This document shows positions 15,851-24,093 of a stretch of DNA of 64,000 bases, piece after piece. Numbering within the stretch: position 1 is the first letter of the stretch; every line of letters begins with the position of its first letter. The stretch covers positions 620,001 to 684,000 of the forward strand of contig CBDCBH010000002.1 of NCBI GenBank assembly GCA_965214235.1. Reading direction: 5' to 3'. The notes beneath the pieces were generated by a model. That model had not been told where the DNA came from. It was given only the letters and a program-made list of their open reading frames with translations, and searched no databases. The position numbers and the translations under genes are program-made. Source of the stretch: Ilyomonas sp965214235. Lineage in GTDB: Bacteria > Bacteroidota > Bacteroidia > Chitinophagales > Chitinophagaceae.

Positions 15851-18838
15851 TTACAGGTTTAATTGTATACCGCACGTTATGGTACGCAGCGGCGGCAGTG
15901 AGAACAGGTTCTGTGTTTCGGGATCGGAACCCTTGTAATGTGTGAGGGTAAACAGGTTTTGCGCCTGCACATAAATGCGGACACCCGCTGCATGGGCTTT
16001 TGTCAGCATCCGGGAAGGCAGCGAATAAGAAAGGGCTACGTTCTTCAGCCGGATAAAAGAAGCATCGCTGTACACGGCACCAGAAGAAGAAAGATAGTTC
16101 AGTGCATTGTAAGCCGGCGATCCGGGCGTAGCCGTAAATTTCTGTATTCCCGTTACCCCGCCTACCTCCTGCCACCGGGTCACTACCGCTGCCGGTTCGT
16201 TGATCATCCCGCCCGGCGGCGGCAGGGAAGGAGTATAAAGCGAGGAAAGCTCGTTCAGGCCCGTTTGTTGCTTCGCCTGCAAAAAAATATCTACTTCCCA
16301 ACCCTTCCCGCTGAAACTGTTCAGCAACCCGCCGTAGCCTTTTGGGGCAAGGTCAGCGAGGACAACAAAATCGTTGTCATCCAAAACACCATCATGGTTG
16401 ACGTCGCGGAACGAGAACACACCCGTTGCCGGGTCCACCCCGCTGTAGGAAAAGCCTTTTACTATCGTTACCGGTTTGCCCACAACATACTTATCCGTAT
16501 AAGGAGAAGAGGACAGCCCGGGGAATTCAACCAATTTGTTACGGGGCACTGTAAGCGTTACCGTAGAGGTCCAGGAAAAAAGAGGGCGAACGATGTTTTT
16601 GGTAGTCAGGCTGACTTCCCAGCCCGTATTCTGCACTAAGGCAGGTAAGTTTTCCAACAGGGAACTGAACCCTGTCTGCGAGGGCAGGGGCGAATTCACC
16701 AGTTGGTCGGAGCTCCGGTTGCGGTAGTAATCAAGCGTAAGAGAAAGGCGGTTCTCCAGGAAGCCCAATTCCATGCCCCCTTCCACCTTGCGGTTCGTCT
16801 CCCAGCTATAAAGCGGGTTGTAAAGCCGCGTCGGGTACAAGCCCGAAACACCGTTATAAGGATAAGAAGTAGGCGACCAGGTATCCAAGTAATTGTAATC
16901 ACCTATCTGGTCATTGCCCGTAACGCCATAGCTTCCCCGCAGTTTGCCAAAGGAAAGAAAATGGAGATGCCGGTGAATGAACGCTTCATTAGAGAAAATC
17001 CACGCACCGCCTGCCGCCCCGAAGTTCGCAAACTGCCTGCCCCTTCCGAAGCGGCTGGAGCCGTCCCGCCTGCCGGACAGGTTGAGGATATACATGTTGT
17101 CCCACGAGGCGGTTACCCGCCCGAACAGGGCAGCATACTTGTACTGGCTCGCCCCATTGCCCAAGACGGAAATACTGCTCGCCCCGCTCAGACTTTGCAG
17201 CAACTCGTCGTTGGTATAGCCGTAGGCGAACAAGGACGAGCTTTCGTTTTTATTCTGTTGCAAGGTCCCTCCGCCCAATGCGTTCAGCTTTAGCTTGCCC
17301 CTCGTCTTTTCCCATTCCGCCTGCGGCTCCACAATCCAGCCCGTGTAGGCATTGGAGCCAAATAGGGTGTATCCCTGTGGACTATACTGCGGGTTCTGCG
17401 ACGCGATGGGGTTTACATTCACTTCCGACAGGCGGTAGGTATTATATCCGCCCGTCACGCGCAGGGTCAGCCCCGGCAAGAGGTGATAGGATAAATTGAG
17501 GTTGGCGAGCCCGTTATCTGTTACTGCCCGATAGGTCTGCAGCAGGTAGCTTAGGGGGTTGTTGATGGTAACGCCGTCTTTACTCCAAACTAAGGCTCCC
17601 GTTGAATCAGTCAGGGCCGGTGTGTTCGGTGGCAGCCGTGTCTGGCTCGTCGGGTCGGTGCCCACAAGCGAATTGTTCTCCGATGAATAGATAACGGAGA
17701 GGGAAAGCGACAGTTTCCGGTTGGGAGAAGTATGATTGATCGAAGCATTCAGGGAACCCCGCTTGTCCCGCATATCACCGGGGAACACGGTCGTCTCGCG
17801 GTGGAAAGCGCCGCTTATAAGGAAGGTGGTGCCTTCGCCCCCGCCTGAGAGGGAAGCCTGCACATCGGTGGTAACAGCAGTGCCGCCCGTCAGCAGTTGT
17901 TGGAAATCCGTATGGCGGGTGGTGTCCCATAAGAGCAGGTCGGGGGCGTTGGTTGCATCCGCCGCTACGCTGTCATTGCGCAGGGCTTCCCGCCGCATCG
18001 CTATGTATTGAGGCGTTGACAGCAGCCGCACGGGATGCGCTACGCGGCTCACCCCGGTGTTCACATTGAGGGAGAAGTGGGTCTTGCCGCTCTTTCCTTT
18101 CTTTGTGGTGATGAGGATCACTCCGTTGGCTCCGCGGCTGCCATAGATGGCGGTTGCATCGGCATCTTTCAGCACGGTAATGCTCTCAATGTCAGCAGGG
18201 TTGAGTGATGAGAAAGGACTTAACCCGCTGGAGAACGAAGCGGCGGCAGAGGAAAGCTGGTTGACGGAACCGTTGTTGGGTGCATACGGCACACCATCAA
18301 TGACGAAGAAAGGATCAGACCCCTGGAAGAGGGAGTTCTGCCCACGTATCTGTACCGCAAAGGAAGAGCCGGGCACACCGTTGCTTTGGGTAACGGACAG
18401 TCCCGGCACCCTCCCTTCCAGGGCGGCAAGAGGGTTGGACACCGGTTGCTTCTCAATGTCGGCGCCCGAAATGACAGCGATGGAACCTGTATTGGTGCGG
18501 CCGGTGGTGGTGCCATAGCCAATCACCACCACGCTGTCCAACTGTCCCGACCTCTCTTCTAAAGAGATGTCTAAAAAGCCGGAACGGCCAGTAACTGGCA
18601 GTCCGTACGGGGCATAGCCAACGGAAGAGAGAAGCAGGGTGTCTTCCGGCTGGAGCAGGGAGAGGGAGAAGACACCGGAGGCGCTGGTAACGGTATGCGT
18701 GCCGCTGCGGGATAACGAGACGCTGACATTGGATAGCGGGGCATGGGTACGGGAATGCACCACGCCGGTTACGGAAGACTGGGCGCACAGTTGCAGCACC
18801 GGCCATAGCAGTGCCTGTAAGCAATAAAACAGTTTCAT
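15851..18838 (-). CDS. SusC/RagA-family TonB-linked outer-membrane transporter
   Basis: 995 residues. Signal peptide (LLWPVLQLCAQ), a carboxypeptidase-like regulatory beta-sandwich (about 22-95, with LSSVGYAPYGL), TonB box region DSVVVIGYGT, plug with FVIDGVPYAPNNGSV and DADATAIYGSRGANGVI, then a large beta-barrel ending in an aromatic-poor strand, IQLNL. There is no N-terminal STN (FecA-type) signalling domain, and no sigma/anti-sigma pair is adjacent, so regulation is not of the FecI/FecR kind. Pairs with the SusD-like protein in one minus-strand operon. Confidence 0.95.
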   Translation of the reverse strand: MKLFYCLQALLWPVLQLCAQSSVTGVVHSRTHAPLSNVSVSLSRSGTHTVTSASGVFSLSLLQPEDTLLLSSVGYAPYGLPVTGRSGFLDISLEERSGQLDSVVVIGYGTTTGRTNTGSIAVISGADIEKQPVSNPLAALEGRVPGLSVTQSNGVPGSSFAVQIRGQNSLFQGSDPFFVIDGVPYAPNNGSVNQLSSAAASFSSGLSPFSSLNPADIESITVLKDADATAIYGSRGANGVILITTKKGKSGKTHFSLNVNTGVSRVAHPVRLLSTPQYIAMRREALRNDSVAADATNAPDLLLWDTTRHTDFQQLLTGGTAVTTDVQASLSGGGEGTTFLISGAFHRETTVFPGDMRDKRGSLNASINHTSPNRKLSLSLSVIYSSENNSLVGTDPTSQTRLPPNTPALTDSTGALVWSKDGVTINNPLSYLLQTYRAVTDNGLANLNLSYHLLPGLTLRVTGGYNTYRLSEVNVNPIASQNPQYSPQGYTLFGSNAYTGWIVEPQAEWEKTRGKLKLNALGGGTLQQNKNESSSLFAYGYTNDELLQSLSGASSISVLGNGASQYKYAALFGRVTASWDNMYILNLSGRRDGSSRFGRGRQFANFGAAGGAWIFSNEAFIHRHLHFLSFGKLRGSYGVTGNDQIGDYNYLDTWSPTSYPYNGVSGLYPTRLYNPLYSWETNRKVEGGMELGFLENRLSLTLDYYRNRSSDQLVNSPLPSQTGFSSLLENLPALVQNTGWEVSLTTKNIVRPLFSWTSTVTLTVPRNKLVEFPGLSSSPYTDKYVVGKPVTIVKGFSYSGVDPATGVFSFRDVNHDGVLDDNDFVVLADLAPKGYGGLLNSFSGKGWEVDIFLQAKQQTGLNELSSLYTPSLPPPGGMINEPAAVVTRWQEVGGVTGIQKFTATPGSPAYNALNYLSSSGAVYSDASFIRLKNVALSYSLPSRMLTKAHAAGVRIYVQAQNLFTLTHYKGSDPETQNLFSLPPLRTITCGIQLNL

Positions 18839-18889
18839 TGCAGGCTAAATTTTTGTAGAATAAAGAGGATTTTGAAACGGGATATATCC

Positions 18890-18920
18890 GTTGGTGGTGG
18901 ATCGTTGGTAGTTGATAGTA
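18890..18920. repeat. GTTGGT/GTTGAT low-complexity tract upstream of susC-like gene
   Basis: G/T-rich run with GTTGGTGGTGG, GTTGGTAGTTGATAGT. A tract of the opposite polarity (ACCATC, ATCAACCATCAACTACC) lies at 19032-19060, so the two could pair as a loose stem about 110 bp apart. Similar to the tract at 14413-14450. Possibly part of the 5' leader of the Sus transcript. Confidence 0.45.
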
Positions 18921-19069
18921 GAAGCCTTCGCTGTTGCGCAAATCTCCTTCTGCCGTGGTGGAGGCTCTCAACAGAAATTCAACCATTCACTTTGGACACT
19001 ATGTGCGGAATCTCAATCAACCTGTATTTCTCCACCATCTATCAACCATCAACTACCGACCGACTCCCC

Positions 19070-19396
19070 CTACACTGGGTTCTTCGGTTTCTTCGCAAAC
19101 TGCACCTGCAGGATGGATAGCCCGCTCTCAGTAAGCCGTGATAAAAGGCAATGGTTTTTGTGATTGGGGAAGCTATGGAAAAGATAAGCAGCCACTCTAT
19201 GTTGGTGCTTAGCAAGTGCTTTATAGTAAGCTATGTGTCCCAGGATGGTCTGGTGAAGAAATCGGTGCTGTTCCTGTTGCGAAAGGGAATGAGGATAAAC
19301 GCGCAGGGAGGAAAGGGAGCGTTTCTCCTCCTGCTGTCTCTTTCTCCTTTTATGTAGCGAAGTTGTGCTTCGATGTTTCTCTAACCTACTTGCCAT
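19070..19396 (-). CDS. Possible small hypothetical protein
   Basis: A 108-residue frame with a basic, Arg/Lys/Gln-rich N terminus and a His-rich, helical second half (HIAYYKALAKHQHRVAAYLF). The composition is protein-like, but competing frames lie on the other strand and no start signal is visible. It would be the first gene before the Sus operon on the same strand, 230 bases upstream. Low certainty; it could be spurious. Confidence 0.3.
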   Translation of the reverse strand: MASRLEKHRSTTSLHKRRKRQQEEKRSLSSLRVYPHSLSQQEQHRFLHQTILGHIAYYKALAKHQHRVAAYLFHSFPNHKNHCLLSRLTESGLSILQVQFAKKPKNPV

Positions 19397-19504
19397 ACCA
19401 TAAACAATTAAATGGGTGAATGGATAAGGTTGAGCCCGGGTAAGCGGAGAACTGCGTTAGAAAAAACAAAACTTAAAAATAAAAAAGGCGCAGACTACAA
19501 CTTA

Positions 19505-19619
19505 CTGGCTGAAGGCCCTCGGAAGGCCATGGACACAATAAGTGAGCCCACGCCCGTAGGCGTGAGCATTCAACTTATTGTCTTGTGTCCATTGAAAGTT
19601 TCCGAGGTTTTCAACCAAG
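19505..19619. other. Long imperfect inverted repeat (about 115 nt)
   Basis: Nested complementary arms: CTCGGAA (19518-19524) with TTCCGAG (19600-19606); TGGACACAATAAG (19530-19542) with CTTATTGTCTTGTGTCCA (19574-19591), with a bulge; and an apical CACGCC-CGTA-GGCGTG hairpin (19549-19564). Outermost, TGGCTGAAGG roughly pairs with TTTTCAACCA. It could be a structured RNA, a miniature inverted-repeat element or a recombination substrate. No protein gene here is convincing. Confidence 0.55.
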
Positions 19620-19710
19620 ACTCAAAGCGAAGTGCTTCAAACTATATTATGAAGATCGCAAAACTTATTTTATTATATCGAAAATCAAAACAAATATAAA
19701 GCAATTTTTA

Positions 19711-19734
19711 ATTGGGGTAACATATTACCCCAAT
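19711..19734. promoter_or_regulatory. Perfect palindrome before the XRE regulator gene
   Basis: Arms ATTGGGGTAA and TTACCCCAAT (10 bp each, perfect) around the spacer CATA, 43 bp before the XRE start. This fits an autoregulatory operator. The T-run that follows (AATTTTTTTG) means a terminator is the alternative reading. Confidence 0.6.
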
Positions 19735-19776
19735 AATTTTTTTGATTTCATCCATCTTGTTCGCCTCTATCAGGTG

Positions 19777-20007
19777 ATGCAAAAAAACTACTCTATAATA
19801 CAAGCACAATTTGGGGAGCACTTAAAAAAGCTTAGAGAAGCAAAAAGTTTAAGCTTACGGGAGATGTCATATAATTGTGAATTAGATAGTAGTAATATTT
19901 CAAAAATCGAGCATGGAAAATTTAATATCGGATTAGCTACAATAGTTGAATTAGCAAAAGGTTTAAATGTTCACCCTAAAGAATTATTAGATTTTAAAAT
20001 AGACTAA
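19777..20007 (+). CDS. Small XRE-family (Cro/CI-type HTH) regulator
   Basis: 76 residues from ATG 19777. Almost the whole protein is a five-helix HTH_3 domain: FGEHLKKLREAKSLSLREMS, SNISKIEHGKFNIGLATIVE and NVHPKELLDF. A frame open further upstream adds a low-quality lead. Such single-domain regulators in Bacteroidetes often control restriction-modification or mobile-element genes, but here the next genes downstream are an IS element and decayed ORFs, so its target is unknown. Confidence 0.85.
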   Translation: MQKNYSIIQAQFGEHLKKLREAKSLSLREMSYNCELDSSNISKIEHGKFNIGLATIVELAKGLNVHPKELLDFKID

Positions 20008-20276
20008 CTTGCCAATAACTAATGCCAGTAATAACTACATTGTTATTGCTTACTTACTTTGACAAATAAAAGAGTAATATATGCCAATTAAAAAAGGATT
20101 AAACGAAGGTTTGCATTCCTGTATTTGTTACTTTTACACTTATCCATAAAGCCCTTTTCTTTCCTCCTGTTTCCTCCGCTTCCCTACCCATTACAAGCAA
20201 CAAAAAGACGCACCATGAACGAAGGATGAACGAACCTTGGACGAAGGAAAGGTATAGATGGTAGGTAGTTGTCAAG

Positions 20277-20358
20277 TCCTAAAATAGCTATACAGGTTAG
20301 ATAGTAAATCCTGAAAAAGCTATACAGTGGTTTCATTAATCCTGTTAGTGCTTTACAG
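20277..20358. repeat. Three iterated subterminal motifs at the IS left end
   Basis: TCCT-N7-GCT(A/T)TACAG occurs at 20277-20295, 20309-20327 and 20340-20358, with starts 32 and 31 bp apart. The first is inside the terminal inverted repeat. The other end has only one copy. They may be extra transposase binding sites. Confidence 0.6.
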
Positions 20359-20402
20359 TAATTTGTTTTCAAAAATAAATTGTTTTTAAGGGTTTAGGAT
20401 AA

Positions 20403-21284
20403 TTATTGTTTTTTATAATAATTCTTCCATCTTTTTTTAAGTTGACCTTCGCTTGCGTGTGCCTTGTTGGGTGTTAAGTAATCGCAACTGGCATGAGGTC
20501 TTATTTCATTATAATTATCAATAGCCTTTGTCAATGCCTGGCAGGTTTGTTCATAATTCAACGGGCTGCTATAGAGGTTGAACTCTGATTTCAGGATGCC
20601 ATTTACTCTTTCGGCAATTGCATTTTCATATGGATCACCATTGTTGGTCATACTTATTGCAATATTGTTACTGCGAAGTAAATCAACATATTCTTTGCTG
20701 CAGTACTGTCATCCCCTGTCTGAATGATGTATAAGAGGGCGGCTGTTTATACGTTGTTGTAATGCCATTTGCAAAGCGATAATACAACTTTCTGCCGCCA
20801 GTGTTTTATGCAGATTGTAACCAACTATTTTTTTTGAATACGCATCTGTAATAAGGCTTAAACAGATAAAACTGTTACTAAGCCTGATATAGGTAATATC
20901 ACTTACCCATAGCTGTTCAGGCCGGTTTATATCCATTTCTTTAATGAGATTACTGTACTTGTGCATCCAATGCCTGGAGTCAGTTGTTATTATTTTTCTT
21001 TTTCTTGTTCTTATCAGGAGTTTGTGCCTTGCCAACAAATCAAACAGGTAATCTCTGCCTGTCTGCAAACCATGTAATACTAATTGCGGTTCAAGCATAT
21101 ACATCAGTTTACGTGTGCCTATGCGGGGTAATTGATTTCTTATTTCAAGTACCAATTGAATAATAATTTCATCTTTTAAAAACTCATCCTGTTGTCTCCA
21201 CCTGTTATCATACCAGGCATGTCTTGTTTTGCCAAACAGTTTACATAGTACCATAATACCGGTTTGCGGATAGCACTGTTTCAT
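20403..21284 (-). pseudogene. IS3-family transposase OrfB (rve/DDE integrase) with in-frame TGA
   Basis: IS3 OrfB-type integrase core. The DDE residues can be read as D in WVSDITY, D in IHHSDRG and E in ENAIAERVNG. Reading is open from ATG 21284, whose ATG overlaps the OrfA stop (ATGA), but a TGA at 20709-20711 falls directly after HHSDRG. The remaining part (QYCSKEYVDLLRS to KNYYKKQ) continues in the same frame to 20403. One substitution therefore splits the catalytic domain between the second D and the E, which should kill activity unless TGA is read through. Confidence 0.85.
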
Positions 21285-21800
21285 TTCTGTAACTGTTTGG
21301 CACCAAGCTTTTTTCTGATGCTAATCTTAAATTGTTCTTCAGCAATATCAATCATTGTCTCAAGTGCGGCTATTGTAAGCTTTGCATCTGCAAGTTCTTT
21401 TTCAGGATTAACTGTCATTACCGGCGGCATAGATGAAATGGTTTTAACTGCAATGTCTGCCGATTCTTTATGAGCCTGCCTTATCCATTCTCTTATGCTA
21501 TGAAGCGATGATACATTACAGGCAATCTGGACCTCCTTTAATGGTCATTCTGCCTTCGGTGACAGCTCTTACAATTTCGCGCTTTTTGTGATGAGAAACC
21601 TGTGCTTTTTTTCTTCCCGGCCCATAGCGGATCATCCACTGGCCTATAGTTCCATATCCCATTCCATATTTTATACAGGCTTCTTTGCGAGTAAGCCCAT
21701 TACATACTTCCTCTACAATTGATAATATCTGTTTCTCAGAAAAATTAAACCCAGAATCAGACCTCGTACTCCTGATCTGATGTACCGTCTTTATACTCAT
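21281..21800 (-). pseudogene. IS3-family OrfA (HTH transposase subunit), frameshifted
   Basis: The first part (94 residues, from 21800) has the helix-turn-helix RKEACIKYGMGYGTIGQWM. It runs out of frame near 21536, just after MTIK. In another frame the sequence continues EVQIACNVSSLHSIREWIRQ and ends KLGAKQLQK at the OrfB start. Removing one G from the AAAGGAGG run restores the frame, so this is a one-base insertion. Typical IS3 programmed slippage would lie at the OrfA/OrfB junction, not here. Confidence 0.75.
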
Positions 21801-21865
21801 ACACTTGATTTTTTGTGTATAGCTATATTAGGACGGGTCAAATAAAGTAGAACCAAAATGAAACT

Positions 21866-22160
21866 ATGGTTATATTAAGCAGCAATTTACTACAAGGCAT
21901 CAGTTGTGCGGTTGGGAAGCAACTTGTGTTTAAGAAATATGGAGATAATACCGTGGTTACCAGTTATCCAGATATGAGTAAGGTGAGGCCGAGTGAGCAG
22001 CAGGTAAGAAAAGAGAAAGGTATTTGCTAATGCTGTGGCTTATGCAAGAAGTATTAGCAGGAATCCGGTTAAAAAAGCAGAGTATTTGAAGAAGGTGAAG
22101 GTTGGTGAAAGTGTATATCATTTTGTGTTGAAGGAGTATTTGGCGAAGTGTAAGAAGTAG
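21866..22160 (+). pseudogene. Frameshifted small conserved hypothetical gene
   Basis: The first half from ATG 21866 reads QGISCAVGKQLVFKKYGDNT and then SYPDMSKVRPSEQQVRK before stopping at 22030. The second half continues in the next frame: FANAVAYARSISRNPVKKAE, ending KEYLAKCKK at 22160. Together they give about a 98-residue protein of a kind I recall in Chitinophagaceae genomes, of unknown function. A single extra base near 22009-22022 explains the break. A good terminator follows. Confidence 0.65.
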
Positions 22161-22187
22161 GAAGGGTTTTGATGTCTATAAGTAGAA

Positions 22188-22217
22188 TGCCTTGCTGCTC
22201 TGCAGCAGGGCATTTTT
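22188..22217 (+). terminator. Rho-independent terminator
   Basis: Stem TGCC-T-TGCTGC with loop TCT and partner GCAGCA-G-GGCA, followed by TTTTT. It lies 27 bp after the broken small gene on the plus strand, and also ends close to the TIR remnant on the minus strand. Confidence 0.8.
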
Positions 22218-22235
22218 CGTTGATAGCATCTCTTC

Positions 22236-22940
22236 TTAATGAACCCATCTGCTGTTTGGGTCTCTGTTTATACCAATTCGTACTCTGTTTATGTAATCTA
22301 ACGCTCGTTGTGATAAATGATCTGAGCTTGAAAGAGTATCAGTAAGAAATCTTAAACTATTGTCCTCGACCTCTGCTTTACCAGTGACTGCTATTTCATC
22401 GAACACATCTACCGGAATGATCATGAATGGGTCTTTGCCACAATAAGCTAATGTATTTAAGACTTCTTCTAATGAAACTGGATTTATCTTTCTTATCGCT
22501 AAAGATAAAGTTTTTATATCAATTTGGTGAATTATCCCGGCTAACTTAGTAAGTGAATGATAATAGTTTTCTTGAAAGTCTATGTATAACTTGTCTTTCA
22601 ATAAAATTGGCATTTTAACCTCTTCTATCAGTAAAGGCAAAACAACTTTTGTTTTTGTTTCAATTTGTCTAAACAGGGCTGCATTCAATTCTTCAATCGT
22701 CCAAGTTGCCTTTTAAGTATGCTTGCGAAAGCAATATTGAAATGAATTGTGATTTTTCTAATCCTACTGACACGAGGTTAGCAATACTATCTCCTGCTGC
22801 AATCTCCCATTCATCAAACCATACATCAACTTCACATACATTTAAAACATCAGCAAGTTGCCTTGCAAAGTCTTTGTCTTTTGAATTGTGATTTAAGAAT
22901 AAGTGCGGACGTCTATTAACTTTCGAATATATATCGCCAT
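22236..22940 (-). pseudogene. TIR-domain protein, frameshifted
   Basis: The first segment, read on the minus strand from about 22940, gives HLFLNHNSKDKDFARQLADV and then VWFDEWEIAAGDSIANLVSV, the hallmark of a TIR domain of the WFDEWEI type. Near 22708 it shifts and continues TIEELNAALFRQIE, LPLLIEEVKMPILLKDKLYI, then a C-terminal region of about 100 residues that I do not recognise. Deleting one T in AACTTGGACG restores NWTIEELNAA. No in-frame ATG starts the TIR segment; the ATG at 22940 is one base out of frame. TIR domains of this kind often are NADases in anti-phage defence. The C-terminal 150 residues (22236-22688) are an intact frame on their own. Confidence 0.75.
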
Positions 22941-23109
22941 TTGTGTTTGATTTGTTGTTTTAAAATGTGTGACTAAAGACTGGAAAAAGCACCTGAATTA
23001 TTTGATTATCATGGTCTTTTTAGTAGTTGATAAAATTGTATAAATAGGCTTTATATTTTTTTAAATCTTGAATTTTCTTCTTTAATTTACAACTTCAGAA
23101 ATTTAAATA

Positions 23110-23379
23110 ATGGCTAGATCCGACCTTATCGTAAAATTAGTTAAAGCCGGAGGTGATGGAGATAAGGAATATTTTAGAAAGGTTGTAGAATCCCTTATAG
23201 CTGAAGAAAAAAAGTAAACAACATTATATTCTTGCTAATCAACTTGAGCAGGAATTGAATTCTTTAAATAACTACTCATCACCTTCAACATTAAGCAATT
23301 TATTTGTAACCCATCCTGATAACTTAGATAATTATCTATTAACTATTAATCCCAAAAAAACATTTTGATAATTTAATTC
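23110..23379 (+). pseudogene. N-terminal part of the AAA+ ATPase, broken by three +1 shifts
   Basis: From ATG 23110 the sequence reads MARSDLIVKLVKAGGDGDKE to LIAEEKK, then stops at 23215. The next frame gives KQHYILANQLEQELNSLNNY and ends near PKKTF. The third frame gives FDNLILDSGLKK and then joins the intact ATPase frame at QIDELISEQF. Removing one A from the A7 run near 23207, one T from the TTTT near 23366 and one G near 23400 gives a continuous protein. The intact gene would be about 327 residues. The last lesion lies just inside the feature that follows. Confidence 0.7.
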
Positions 23380-24093
23380 TTGATTCGGGACTTAAGAAAG
23401 CAAATTGACGAACTGATTTCAGAGCAATTTAGAAGAGAATTACTTCACTCATATAATTTAGAGCCACGTCATAAAATATTGTTAGTCGGTCCTCCTGGAA
23501 ATGGGAAAACTTCCGTCGCAGAAGCTGTAGCGGCATCTTTAATGGAACCATTATATATACTGAAGTATGACAGCATTATAGGAAGCTATCTTGGAGAAAC
23601 AGCAAATCATCTAAAGAAGATTTTTGATTTTGTTAGAACGCAACACTGTGTCTTGTTTTTTGACGAGTTTGATGCAATTGCGAAAGAGCGAGGTGATAAT
23701 CAAGAATCTGGCGAAATAAAAAGAGTTGTCAACTCTCTTTTATTGCAAATAGATAGGCTTCCAAGTTTTGTTACTGTAATTGCAGCAACAAATCATCCCG
23801 ACCTACTTGATAACGCTATCTGGCGAAGATTTCAAATTCAGATGGAATTGAAGAAGCCAATCCAATCAAAAATTCTAATCTGGCTCAAGAAGTTTGAGGA
23901 AAAAATGGATCAAAAGCTTCCTGTTGACATTAAAGAGTTGGCGAAGAAGTTAAATGGCTTAAGTTTCTCTGAAATACAGGATTTTGGTTTAAATATCCAG
24001 CGCAAATATGTTCTTTCTCTGCCTGCAGCAAACTTAAAAACTATAATAGAAGAATCTTTAAGCGAACTTAGAACGAAGTATAAACCAACTTAA
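23380..24093 (+). CDS. AAA+ ATPase (classical AAA/FtsH-Vps4-like), partner of a subtilase
   Basis: 237-residue open frame with a full AAA core: Walker A GPPGNGKT (37-44), Walker B VLFFDEFDAI (D95/E96), sensor-1 AATNHPDLLD and Arg finger region WRRF. The start shown is a TTG created by an upstream frameshift. The natural gene starts at 23110 (see that entry), so as written this protein lacks its N-terminal about 90 residues. The last base of its stop is the first base of the protease ATG (TAATG), a sign of coupled translation. Inferred role: ATP-driven remodeller or regulator of the protease. Confidence 0.88.
   Translation: MIRDLRKQIDELISEQFRRELLHSYNLEPRHKILLVGPPGNGKTSVAEAVAASLMEPLYILKYDSIIGSYLGETANHLKKIFDFVRTQHCVLFFDEFDAIAKERGDNQESGEIKRVVNSLLLQIDRLPSFVTVIAATNHPDLLDNAIWRRFQIQMELKKPIQSKILIWLKKFEEKMDQKLPVDIKELAKKLNGLSFSEIQDFGLNIQRKYVLSLPAANLKTIIEESLSELRTKYKPT

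Larger units (their letters stand above)
20270..21840 (-). mobile_element. Decayed IS3-family insertion sequence
   Basis: A 1,571-bp element with TG...CA ends. The 25-bp terminal inverted repeats share GTCCTAA-N-ATAGCTATACA: the left end starts TGTCAAGTCC at 20270, and the right end, read on the minus strand, starts TGACCCGTCC at 21840, with about four mismatches. It encodes a two-part transposase on the minus strand: an HTH protein and a DDE integrase. Both are broken. I see no clear target-site duplication (flanks GTAGT and AATAA). Probably inactive. Confidence 0.85.

Noticed and set aside
16703..17293. Long plus-strand frames opposite the susC-like gene (also 15938-16639)
   Set aside because: They arise from the high-GC antisense of SusC; Arg/Pro/Ala-rich and without motifs.
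20215..20255. GAACGAAGGAT/GGACGAAGG imperfect tandem units next to the IS
   Set aside because: Only short and imperfect; not enough to call a repeat element or direct target-site duplication.
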